Origin: Agaricus subrufescens
Taxonomy: Eukaryota; Basidiomycota; Agaricomycetes; Agaricales; Agaricaceae
Direction of reading: 5' to 3'
Length of the DNA stretch: 64,000 nucleotides
Assembly: GCA_029945375.1 (NCBI GenBank)
Contig: CM057058.1
Location: 3,348,001 to 3,412,000 of the forward strand
This document shows, piece by piece, positions 11,711 to 22,109 of this stretch. The notes beneath the pieces are model-generated. The model did no database searches and was not told the DNA's origin. It was given only the letters and a program-made list of their open reading frames with translations. Every line of letters begins with the position of its first letter. Position 1 is the first letter of the stretch. Made by a program: the position numbers and the translations under genes.

Positions 11711-11719
11711 TTGATTGAT
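11701..11719 (+). repeat. (GATT)n tetranucleotide repeat over a stop codon
   Basis: Nearly five GATT units. The TGA stop of the upstream membrane protein (11708-11710) is formed by the repeat itself. Confidence 0.8.
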
Positions 11720-12160
11720 GACACGGGCTTCTTTTCTTGCTACCTTTCTTGGAGACGTTCCCCGGGGTATAAAACAACGGGGGAAGTAGTTTATAGACTG
11801 TAAACGCATTTCCTCATTGCTTTCATTGCTTTTTTGTTTTGAAGATAGTTGTTTTTTTGTTTGTGCGTAAAACGAAGGGTATATTTCCCTGATCTTACAA
11901 TAAACAGTAGTCGCTCTTTTTGTATTCTGGACATGGAGACAGTAAAAAAAAAATACTTGTGAACGAACGACTTGGCGTGTTGATTTAGATCGCTCGTTTA
12001 GAATATACTCTATTTGATAAAGATCATAACTCATTAAATTATACTAGGGCGGGTGACCAAAAAAGAATTGAAGCAACCCCTGGCTAAAAAATCAGGACAT
12101 ACATGTCGATAATAAAGACGTCCACTCACTTGTTTGCATTTGGGGGCAGGGGTAGTGTTC
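11711..12160. other. Convergent 3' region
   Basis: AT-rich spacer between the DUF6533 gene and the minus-strand gene ending at 12161. It has an A9 tract near 11946 and no gene I can support. Confidence 0.4.
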
Positions 12161-12673
12161 TTACTCCTTCTTCTTCTTTTTCTTTGCTTCCATCAAAGTC
12201 TCGTATCCGGGGAGAGAACCAAACTCTACTCCGTATAATGCATTGATAATTTGCTTCTCCCTATGAGCTCGCCGTTCACTGAAATTTTGCTCGGGTCGAC
12301 TGGGACTGGTAGAGTCATGTATCCAAGGGGAGATTCTTGGAGCGTCGCGTTCGTTGTTGAGGACTTCTTCGAATCCTCTGAAATCAAAGCTGTTGATTGT
12401 ACTGTGCTGTTTGCCGTCTGGAGCAAGGAAGGCGGCATCGATGTGGTCGAGGAGGTTCTCCTCTGTTATGACGTCGTCGCATTGGTGGTAGAGGGAGACG
12501 AGGGCGCGCAGTTTGTTGGGGGGGAGAAGAGATTCAGTTTTGGGGTCGACTTTTGGGGTGCGTTGTTTGCGAGGGACGTAGGCGAGCGCCTGTTGTCGGC
12601 ATGGGGAGGCGGTGGCAAAGGACCGGGCGAGAGGCCGCTGAAGCTGGCGGGCGACACTGGCGGCGAGCGACAT
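12161..12673 (-). CDS. Small putative mitochondrial protein, function unknown
   Basis: Single-exon frame of 170 aa. The start MSLAASVARQLQRPLARSFAT is Arg rich, free of acidic residues and amphipathic, as in mitochondrial presequences. A helical, charged middle follows (LPPNKLRALVSLYHQCDDVITEENLLDHIDAAF split by no intron), then FDFRGFEEVLNNER and FSERRAHREKQIINALYGVEFG. The tail is a Lys run (EAKKKKKKE). I do not recognise a family. Codon use and composition look like a real gene. Confidence 0.65.
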   Translation of the reverse strand: MSLAASVARQLQRPLARSFATASPCRQQALAYVPRKQRTPKVDPKTESLLPPNKLRALVSLYHQCDDVITEENLLDHIDAAFLAPDGKQHSTINSFDFRGFEEVLNNERDAPRISPWIHDSTSPSRPEQNFSERRAHREKQIINALYGVEFGSLPGYETLMEAKKKKKKE

Positions 12674-12738
12674 GGGCCGTCCCCTACGCGTGACGCGTGC
12701 GTGATATACTGGTCACGCTCTGTCCCACGCACGATATA

Positions 12739-13203
12739 CTATCGTCGTGAGCTTGTTCTCTCCAGAATCTCAGGGCTCATGTCATAATTGCCCTCAAAAG
12801 CATCACGCACGGATCCGGATCCACGGCTGCATTTGGCACAGATGGATGTGGACGACGAGATATGCAGACCGGGCCGCATGCCATCCGGAGACTGTCCTGG
12901 GAGAGACCAATGGGCTGCGAGCAGGTTTATATGCTCCGGGGTGATGGGAAGTGGGGAACGAAATGCGTTATCTCCGGAGGCCGCCGCTGCCGACTGTGGT
13001 GGTGGTCGACTGGCAGCGAGCCCGGGCTGGGACTGTGGCGAACAGCGTCGGCTGCCGGATTGGGCTGGGAGCGAGAAGCGCGAGATTCCCACTGGGGCGC
13101 TGCGAGGCAGGTAGCGTGCGTTTTGGTATTGACCCAATGATGCATTGATCGAGAAATCCTCATCAGATGTCACGGAGAGCTGCCGGGCCAGAAGCAGCCC
13201 CAC
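12739..13203 (-). CDS. Uncertain open frame, possible 3' exon of an unknown gene
   Basis: A 154-codon minus-strand frame. Its apparent first codon is GTG, so the true start must lie upstream, probably beyond an intron: an acceptor-like cccggcag| is followed by LSVTSDEDFSINASLGQYQNA. The product is Ser/Pro/Arg rich, with ITPEHINLLAAHWSLPG and a tail MSPEILERTSSRR. No family recognised. The DNA is GC rich, which lengthens chance frames, so this may not be a gene. It would be divergent from AIM32. Confidence 0.33.
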   Translation of the reverse strand: MGLLLARQLSVTSDEDFSINASLGQYQNARYLPRSAPVGISRFSLPAQSGSRRCSPQSQPGLAASRPPPQSAAAASGDNAFRSPLPITPEHINLLAAHWSLPGQSPDGMRPGLHISSSTSICAKCSRGSGSVRDAFEGNYDMSPEILERTSSRR

Positions 13204-13389
13204 CCACGGTGCCTGCAGAGTGGGGAATGGGGATGATGGGGCCGGGGGCTGGGGCAGGCCACCAGCGGGACGTGGGGACGGGCTGGCAGCGGGGGACCGG
13301 TGAGACGACTGGGAGGGTATTAATAAGGGTGCTTATCTGATATGCGCGCGACTTTTCCTGTCCCCCACCCCTTTCTCGTCCCCCTTCCC

Positions 13390-14762
13390 ATGTACAGCCT
13401 CCGCAAGCTCCAGGCATATGTCCTCGGCAGGCCCGCAGAGACAGAAGAAGTCTGCTCCCAGCTCAGAGCCTCCTCCGTCCCCGTCTCCACCGCCGACTGT
13501 CGTTCCTGCACCGATCCCTGCGACCTGGGTACTTGAGACTTTTCGACCACCCCCGCCCCGAGCGTCTATCTGATAATTTGCTTTCTCGCAGGCCATGACG
13601 CATACCCCACCCGCTTTGACGTTGATTGGGAGTCACAAATGCTGGGTTCTGTTTCCACCTATAACCGCCAGGTATGGTCACCCCCCTCATGCTACTATTC
13701 CACCACGTCTTCTCCTTACTCGGGTTCTTTTCCGCCGGCATTTTTAGATTGTGATTTCCACTGGAAAAGCAGACTGGGAAAAAAGGATTACGGACGTGCA
13801 GGGTTCTCTCGCAGCCTGCCTCGACCAACTCGAGCCCAAGGAACAACGAGAACTCAAGCCTGTCCACCACACAGCCGCAAAATCCGTCCGGCAAGGAACG
13901 CCCGGCCTGTTTCGTAATTCTGATTCGACGCACCTCTCCGTTTTAAACGGCAGCCATAGAACCATATGTGACGACGACGACTGTGATACTGTATTTGTAT
14001 TTCCCGACTTTACCGTCGTGACAGAAGTCGAACGGTCCATGGAGGGGGCCCACGACCTATGGAACAATTACCTCGATCCCACCGTCAACCGAGCTGGCTC
14101 TCTTTCGGAAAAAAGTCAATTAAGGACTTGGGTGTTACCATATTCATGTATAATTCTCCTATGTGAGTCACCCATCCACTTCACACTAATGCGGCATGCC
14201 CATTTCTCGTTGCAGGTTCACACAAGAAGCGTGACAACAGGTGTGGTATTGCGGCTCCAAAATTGGAACATGGTCTGTATAAGCTTGGCTCCCCTTGCTT
14301 TATAAACTGACATCATCATTAGCCTTCATTCGCTCATTAGAACATCATGGCTGGGATGCTGACACACAACTAGAGTGTCCTTCGTATACCTATGGTTCTC
14401 CTCTTGAAGACTTGGCGGTAACAGCTGATCAGCGAGAAGAAATCATCAAATCCCAACTTAAGGAGAGTGCGCTGTCGAAGCGTGCTCTCGTAGTTAAGGT
14501 TTCGCACGTGGGTGGCCACAAGTATGCAGGGAATTGTATCGTGTGTCTATCTTGTTCGCTTTTCCGTGGGCGTTTCTCGCTTAACAGACCTCTTTAGATT
14601 TATACTCCTCAGGGTGCCGGAGTGTGGTATGGTCGTGTTACCCCACACGACGTCGAGTCAATCGTGCTAAACACCATCATCGGTGGGCTTGTCCTACCGC
14701 CTTTACTCCGTGGAGGAGTCAACCTTTCGCGGCCAGGCTGCAAAACTCTAAATGACTGGTAG
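13390..14762 (+). CDS. AIM32: AIM32-like / sucrase-ferredoxin-like protein
   Basis: Six exons: 13390-13528, 13592-13671, 13748-14162, 14216-14272, 14323-14540 and 14598-14762, 357 aa. The thioredoxin-like ferredoxin fold is seen in DVDWESQMLGSV, IVISTGKADWEK, VLNGSH and FPDFTVVTEV, then the cluster region C-SHKKRDNRCGIAAPKLEHAF, VSHVGGHKYAGN, and the tail YGRVTPHDVESIVLNTIIGG to CKTLNDW. Known in yeast: Aim32 is a mitochondrial Fe-S thioredoxin-like protein linked to redox quality control. Here the CxnC and HVGGHKYAGN motifs are intact. The start at 13390 lacks a clear presequence; an in-frame ATG at 13342 would add 16 residues. Confidence 0.88.
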
Positions 14763-15491
14763 AAGACCCGTGTTAGTCGGATCACTTCTCTCACGTCTAT
14801 TTCTTCATCTTCCCATGGCATAAGTTTTTTTGTGTCACACACCTAGTTTTTTTATAATGCCTCCGAGTAATTCCATTCAGACGGACTCTTGATGCGACGA
14901 CGCGTTGTGCCTTGGTATTTTTACAAGTCTTTTCGATTTTCTTTTTTCTATATATTCGCATTTTCCATCCCCATCATTCATCGCTGTGCCCTTGCTACTT
15001 GGCAATCGGTAGTGCGTAATCGTACTTGTTCAGTACACTGTAATATGATACATAATACAACTAGAGAAGCATTTGACAGTGATAAGCGTCCTATGGAATT
15101 TAAGAATGCGCAGTAAATGCTTTCAGGAGAAAAAAAGAAAAGAGAAAAAGAGAAAACAAGCAGAGATGAAGTAGGAAAAAAGACACTTTATATCTGGGAA
15201 AAAAGCAAATTGGTGATTCGGAATGTGTACGTGGAGGCATAACGTGCTGTATGAATAAAAGGGGAAAGATGGATTATTATAAAAAACAACATTATGTGCG
15301 CGAATTCTGTTTCCTATCGAGCGAGGAAGAAAAGAAGAAAGAAAGAGAGCGATGAAACCGACGAGCCCATCAAAACCAGAGAAATGATCAAATCCCAGAT
15401 GAAAAAAAAAAAAAGAAAGTGAGGCACGAGAGAGAGCAAATGTCAGTGTCCGTTGTAAAATACTTACACACACAACTGTATGGGACAACAT
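14763..15491. other. Convergent 3' region between AIM32 and SCH9
   Basis: AT-rich spacer with purine tracts (A-rich near 15125-15180 and 15400-15418). The frames here are low-complexity shadows. No gene or structured RNA seen. Confidence 0.45.
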
Positions 15492-18359
15492 TTACGACAT
15501 AAAGTCATCGTCTAGGGAGCTGAAGCCCAAGCCTTTTCTGCGCATGTTGGCATACCTGCCAGCACTCCTCTTTGTATCTTCAACCTCGTCTTCTGTCGTC
15601 ACTTCAGGCTCCTCTTCGCCATCTACAGCTTCGTCGCTCTTTTGTTTATGGTTCGTCAGAATCCCAGGAGGTATAACAAGACTTTCGCCTGAATAAGTGA
15701 ACCCCTTGAAGTTCTCTTGTACGCTGTTTGTTAATGGTGAACCGGCTGCATCCTTCTTGTTGTTGGACTTGATCTGGATCCCCTTGGGCGCAGTGGTTGA
15801 GGAGGAATTGCTGGTATGACCATTGGTCGTAGCCGTAGTCCCATTTCCATTAATTGTACTCAGGGGGCCCAGCCCGAAACCGCCATGCTGATTCATGGAT
15901 GAAGTCGACGATCGTTCGCTCCCTAGCGGTCCATTCGGGGTATGGACAAATCCAGTTTGGCTAATTGAACGTGACACCCATGCTTCGCTTGGGTCGTCTT
16001 CGTCTAGTGCGTCAGCCGCACTCATATTGCTGATATCTGCCGAGGTAAATTCGGGGTCAAAGTTGTTCACCGATTCGTCCGATTCCACGACCGGTTTGAA
16101 TGGCGGAGCAATTTCTTTCCGTGCTAATGCTTCCCAATCCAAGCCCTCGAAAAATGGATGCGCTTTGAGCTCAGCTGCGTCGCGCTTGGCACCTAACCGA
16201 TGCTTCGGATTGCGGTTGAGAAGCTGCAGGGATGACGAACGATGACGTGGTTAGCTGATGTATTAGATTAAGTATTGAGATTGGTTCCACTCACCCCCTT
16301 CACAAATTGCTTGCCCTCTTCACAGATAACGCCCTTTGGGAATCTAATCTTTCCGAAGCAAATGTTTTTGTACATTTGCTGGATGTCCTCCGCGTAGAAG
16401 GGACTCCATCCACAGCACATCTCAAAGAGTAGGACACCAAGAGACCAGAAGTCGACAATCTTGGAGTAACCTTGTTCATCTAAAAGTATTTCGGGTGCAA
16501 GATACTCTGTGGTGCCACAAAAGGTTGTAGTGAGCTCATCAGGGCGTAGGTCGGCTTTTGAGAGTCCAAAGTCACAAAGCGAGATGTGCCCAGTGGCATC
16601 TAGGAGGATATTCTCTGGTTTAAGGTCCCTAGACTAAAATCAGAGACGGCCTCATTGTTGAGTTTAACAATACTGACCGATATACGATATTGTATTTGTG
16701 AAGGTGCTCTAGTGCCAGAGTGAGCTCGGCAACATAGAACCTCGCGCGTTCTTCGCTAAAGCGGGTCTCCCTTTGTAAATGCCAAAATAGCTCTCCTCCA
16801 CTCTTGAAATCAGTGACAAGGTATAGCTCCGTGTCAGTTTGGAAGCTAAACTTTAGTCCGACAAGGAAGGGAGAATCAAGAGAGCGCTGGAGTATTTTGC
16901 GTTCGCCGATGGTATGGGCGACTTCCTTTTTGGCAACGATCTCTTTCTTTGATAAAACTTTCATAGCATATATCCGCCTCGTGTCCTTCTTTCGAACCTG
17001 GAAGACCTTGCCAAAAGTACCGACGCCGATGAGCTTGAGGAATTCAAAGTCTCGAGGAGTCAGGGCACGCTTGGTCTAGTTGAGGATAGATGAGGTAATC
17101 ATGATATCACCAGCACGAAGCGCAAAAGACAGATAAGGACGCGTCCATTGATGGCGAAAATAAAAGAGGGTACAGACCTTGTATTGTTCAAAAGTGACCT
17201 GAACACGAATTTCCCCTGAAACGTCTTCTTGTTCGATCGGCTGGAGTCTGGAATCATATATCAGACACGGGTACGCGGGAAAAAAAGGGATATCGCCATC
17301 GTGGCAACGAGTCGGGGGCGAGTATCCAAGGAAGCAACATACTTGTACCAGTCATCAACGGTGTGGTCGTGGACCAATACGGGTCTGATCTTGACAGAAC
17401 CTAGAAAACCCTGGTCCGAGACAGCGCGATCATAGACCATGTAGGTGATTTGAGAGTCGCCGGATGTAACATCGCTGGGGCGACAGTTCAGTAGAGAGAC
17501 GTAGATAGGAGCAGAAAACGACTGACAAAGAGACTTCGTGTTTCCACACTGGATTGTGCGCGGATACTTGTCCGAAAAGACCGTTCGGGGTAGTGGGGGG
17601 AGGTATGGTGGGGGAGGTCATCGATGAACGCAGAGAGGACATGGAAGCTCCAAAGGAGCCATTGATGCTCGGCCTGGGGCTCTTTCTATTGGCAGCTTCG
17701 TGAGCAGCGACCCGGGAGCCTATCGCACCGAGGGCCGAGAGAGCAGTCGGGGGAGGAGAGGCAGATGAGAAGCCGTTGGGACGGTTTGTGGGGGTGCCTC
17801 TGACCTCCTTGTCTGCCTCTGAGATGGGCTCGCGGCTGATGAACTCGTTCTGCTCGAACTGGACGACGACGTAGGGGCGCGCGTTGGGGGTGCGGACGTT
17901 GAGGGCGCGGGCCTGGATGAGTTTTATGTGAAGCTGGCCCTTGGAGGCCGGGGGAGCACCGGAGGGGTTGGACGATGCGGGGGGCGAGGACGAGGAGGCG
18001 CGGGAGACGGGCTGGAGGGGTCTGCGGTGGCCTTTGGGGGGTTGCTGCATGTTGAAGACGGGGGCATGAAGGGAGAGCTGGGTGGTGGGCTGGGCAGCGG
18101 CAAAAGGGCCGGAAGAGGAGCTGCCAGGCGTGAGATCCGAAGCGGCCGAGCCGGAGGACGCGCCCGCCTCTCTCGGCGAGACGCTGCTCGTCTGCAGCAG
18201 CGGGTGCACCGCCGTCGTCGTCGGCGTCCCCGGCCCTGGGCTGTGTCGCGCCTCCCGCCCGCCCCGGCTCGCCAGCGTCCCCTCGAACGGATTCGCCTCC
18301 TCGTGCCGCGCCTTGGGCGTCTCCGGGCCCTGCGGCGTCGTGGGCCACAGCCTGAGCAT
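15492..18359 (-). CDS. SCH9: Sch9-type AGC protein kinase with C2 domain
   Basis: Multi-exon. The first exon opens MLRLWPTTPQGPETPK and encodes a Ser/Pro-rich N-terminus, then a C2-like domain (KGQLHIKLIQARAL, RPYVVVQFEQNEF, WKHEVSF, YMVYDRAVSDQGFLGSVKI). The kinase domain has GVGTFGKVFQV (Gly loop), IYAMKVL (Lys), YRDLKPENILL, DFGLSK and the activation loop TTTFCGTTEYLAPE. The C-tail carries the hydrophobic motif FKGFTY, target of TORC1 in yeast Sch9. Known role: nutrient-sensing S6K/Akt-like kinase. An in-frame ATG at 18410 would add 17 residues; 18359 is preferred because it matches the family start. Confidence 0.9.
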
Positions 18360-18527
18360 GATGGGAAAGACAGAAAGCAGGGGATAGGAGACCGCGGACC
18401 CAAACACCATTCTAGGCGCTATATGTGGAGATTTTTGTGGAGACCACGGGAACGGGCAGGATGCACTCAGCCAAGTTGCATTATGTGCGCTAACGGCACT
18501 CTAATATACCCACAGGGGCTGTTCGCT

Positions 18528-19080
18528 TTACTGAGCCAGTTGTCCCGCCATCTCCCTGCGACTCCATTCCAACGCGTCCAGTGCCCCGCCCATCGCCAGC
18601 CCCAGCAGCATCGCGCGCTGCGTCGTCCTTGCCGGCAGTCGGTCTGCAATCTCATTCGTCACCGTCTCCACCATATCTTGCAAACATCGACTCACAGATC
18701 GCTGCAAACGCACTCGCACTCACCACGCCGGCCCAGCTCTCCTTCACGTACCCGTACCCCAGCCGGTCGGCCGCCTCCTCAGCCCCCACCCATCCGAGTC
18801 CTGCCAGGCCGAGCCGAAACGAGTCCGTCCCCGCGCCCTTCAGCGCACCCAACATCACCTTGTAGTTCTTCGTCTTATTGTAGAAATACCACCCCTGTAC
18901 TGTCGTAGGCGGTCTGTGCACATTCTCTGCCAGGAATCGCATGCTTGCAAGTCGCCCACCGCGAACGGTGCCAATGGCCGTCCCCGCTACAACCGCCGTT
19001 CCTGTCACATAGAAGACGCGTGGTGGGACGTCGAGGCGGATCACCCGTTTGCTTTCCTGCTCTCCACTGTCCTGGGACAT
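18528..19080 (-). CDS. Putative Tim17/Tim22/Tim23-like membrane protein
   Basis: Two exons. The joint fits a donor at atct|gtgagt and acceptor attgcag|ac, a 52-nt intron, which gives AAIYRLPARTTQRAMLLGLAMGG. The start is MSQDSGEQESKRVIR. Gly-spaced membrane segments follow: FYVTGTAVVAGTAIGTVRGG, FRLGLAGLGWVGAEEA and AMLLGLAMGGALDAL. Pairs of GxxxG-type segments and the RxxxR linker suggest the Tim17/22/23 or TIMMDC1 class, but this is a resemblance only. Reading through the intron instead gives a 159-aa version ending GGDGDE. TCACGTGAC lies 55 bp upstream of the chosen start. Confidence 0.6.
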
Positions 19081-19736
19081 GGTCCTTGCTCCCCGCCATC
19101 CCCCAAAAAAAAAGCTACCGACCTTGTGCATCCATCACGTGACTGGTCGATCGCCACGGCCCCATAGCAGTGACTGCATCTCACTCCAACCCCGCTTTGC
19201 ACCCTCGTTCTTCTGCATTGCTCATACTACGTAGTGCGCTCCCACCATCGCCACAGCCCCAGCTGCCAATCCTGTCACCCTTCTACCTCCACACATCTAT
19301 TCCCGCCTCTTTGGTGCAAAATGCATCAGATCTAATCGTATTCTATTCTTAAGCAATCAAACTATGGCTATTTTCAACTCTACATCCACTTTTGGTCATG
19401 CACCCCAGTGCCTTGATCAATGATCTGCTCCACTGAACATCGGGCTTATCACGCTGATTCTCGCTTATCGTCACCTAGGTTGCATGGGCCATGGGGTGCC
19501 TTCTAAGTAGCGTATGTGAGTCTCTGGATCGTTTGCCGCTCATTCGGGTGCGTGAAAAATGTCATCATTATCATGCTTGCCTCCATGTGGCTATTCGGCT
19601 CGGCACTTAAATGAAAAAACTGCGTATCTATAATCGTCACTATGCTGGGGCGAATCTAGTTTCGGGCGGATCAAGTCTGTCCCGCAATACAAAAAGAAAA
19701 AGCAAGAAAGTTCATATTTTCACAAAAAGAGTCCTT
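19081..19736. promoter_or_regulatory. Intergenic region with TCACGTGAC element
   Basis: TCACGTGAC at 19135-19143 is a Cbf1/USF-type E-box upstream of the Tim17-like gene. The rest, to the 3' end of the acyl-CoA dehydrogenase gene, shows only short chance frames. Confidence 0.4.
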
Positions 19737-21767
19737 TCAAAGATGCGCTTTGATGTTATATTTTCTAAACACAGCCTGCTCCCGCTCCGCCAGCTCCTTT
19801 GCCTTTTGCACGAGGTAAGGCACTCGTTTAAGTTCGCGTTGACCAACCTGTTGGATGTGTACCGCATCCGGTCCCTAGTGACCGGGAAAAAAAAATCAGA
19901 TTGCAATCGAGTGATTGACAAGTCTATTAAACGTACGTCGGCAATACGAAGTGTTCGGAGATTAGCCCAGCGTCTTGCGAGTTCCTGATCTTGTGAGACT
20001 CCTTCGGCGCCGAAAGATTGAATCGCGCGGTCTACTACGGCCAGGGCCATGGACGGGACAACAAACTAAACAAGAGTCAATTAACCTACATCGGACATTT
20101 GTATAGGTTACTTTACCTTGGCAATGCCAATTTCCTTGAGCGCACCCTTGGGTTTGAATTTGTCGATCTATCCAAGAACAATCAATCAACCTTCAACATA
20201 GAAGAAAAAGTGGGCAGTACAAACCTGTAGAGCAGCACTGTAGACGAGCAGGCGGGCACTTTCGATTTCAGCACGAGACTTGGCAATATCAGCAACAACA
20301 GTTCCTACAAACTCTGCCTTTAGAAAAAAAAAACCGTGCCTCATTTTTCGGGTATATAACGTTACCGTGTTCATATAGGAATTTGCCAAAGGTTTTGCGG
20401 TTAGGATCAGTAACACGTTGAAGAAGAAGATTCAAAGTAGCTTGAGCAACACCGACTGAACGCATGCAATGATGAATGCGACCGGGCCTAGACCCCACAA
20501 AATCAGAAAAAAAAGAAGCCTCAGTGACATCATTAAACTATAAACACTCACCCAAGGCGGCCTTGAATAATTTCAAAGCCCTTGCCCCAACCCAACACAA
20601 GATTAGAGACAGGCACACGAACATTGTCATAAATGATTTCACAATGTCCCTCAGGAGCATCGTCATAACCAAACACATGCATGGGACGTATAATCTTAAT
20701 TCCAGGTGTATCCGCCGGGACGATCACGACACTTTGTTGATTATACGCATTTTTATTGGTGGGATCGCTCTTGCCCATGACAAGATGGATTTTACACCTG
20801 GGGTCACCAGCGCCCGAAATGTACCTATCAAGGCAAGCATACCCCAATATCAGCAAATAAAATTCAAGGAAGGTTAGAAAGAAAAGATGGACCCAACCAT
20901 TTGTGACCGTTGATAACGATTTCATTACCCTCCAATCGCATAGAAGTACGAATATTCCTCGCATCTGACGAGGCGACTAGTACAAAAAGGTCAAAAAGGT
21001 CCTCCATTAGGCCTAAACCCATCCATTAGCATACTCACCTCCCTTCTCGGTCATGGCGAACGCGGACCGAATGTCACCATTCAACAGGGGTTCAAGCCAC
21101 TCCTTTTGCTGGGCTTCGTTACCATACCTGGCCAACACCTCTGCGATAGTCATTTTAATATTACTTTCATTTGGGAGGTATCCCTCCCCCGCGTGACGAG
21201 ACACTCACCCATATTGCCTGTATCTGGAGCAGAACAATTGACCGCCTCGGACCCGATATGGCCCGCAAATGCAAGAATCTCTGCCATGACACCATACTGA
21301 GTAACATCAATAAAGAATATATAGTTAACGGTGGCACGAATAGAGATATACCTCCAGATTCGTGAGAGGAACACCGTGTTTAGGATAGTGCGCCTTGCTC
21401 AAGAACAAGTTCCACAACCCAAGTTTCTTGGCTTTCTCTTTAAGTTCAGTCAAGACAGGGTTTATGTGCTTCCATCGTAAAGCGGGGTCTTCGGGAAGGT
21501 GCGCATGAGCAACCTTTGTCGCAGGAAGAATCTCCTCCTAGAGAGAACAACGCAATTCGCTTGAGCATTTGGGAGGATACGTGATAAGATATAATCACTT
21601 CGAGAAACTTGATAAGCTTGGCTAGTGTCTCCTTAGCAAATGGCGAGAACTTGTCCTCGACCTGCGGAAATCGTAGCCACAGTTAAACTTTAAGACTTGC
21701 TTTTGCAAGAAATACGCACCATTGCCCAAGAAGACTCGGACGTGTAATTTACAATAGGATGCGACAT
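19737..21767 (-). CDS. ACAD10/11-type acyl-CoA dehydrogenase, C-terminal AHL
   Basis: About ten exons. The start is [22 protein letters not shown]. Blocks in order: [150 protein letters not shown], and the C-terminal domain [13 protein letters not shown] with [20 protein letters not shown]. This is the ACAD10/11/IBR3 branch, which acts on fatty acyl-CoA with FAD. The last residues are KAHL; A-H-L fits the peroxisomal PTS1 consensus, so peroxisomal location is inferred. Confidence 0.88.
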
Positions 21768-22109
21768 TTTTCAGCTGGGAAACTAAAGGTGTGGAGGACA
21801 AAGTACAGGTAGTGTGGGTAAAGAATTAGCTATACTTTTAAGCCCGGCAAACTTATTTACCGAAGCGGTTTGTGGGGGCTCCATTACCGGATTAGGCTTA
21901 AGGGTGGGTTCAAGAAAACCATGGCATGTAGTGTTCATAATGTTATGGATGCGGCATAGCAGTAGAGACTTAAGCATACAGGTATGGTACAGTAAACAGC
22001 ATGAGTTGATCATACTAAATCGTGTGTCCAAGAGTGGTTCTTTACTGGCATAAAAAGAACGAACCAAGAAAAAAAAAAGCCTTAGTGAATACGTGTATCA
22101 AGATAAAAG
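21768..22109. other. Intergenic spacer
   Basis: Upstream of the acyl-CoA dehydrogenase and downstream of the transcription factor, both on the minus strand. Nothing recognisable beyond an A10 tract near 22070. Confidence 0.4.

Noticed and set aside
17928..18908. 326-codon plus-strand frame antisense to SCH9 and its neighbour
   Set aside because: It lies opposite the well-supported SCH9 N-terminal exon, is Arg/Gly/Pro rich from GC-rich DNA, and has no family pattern.
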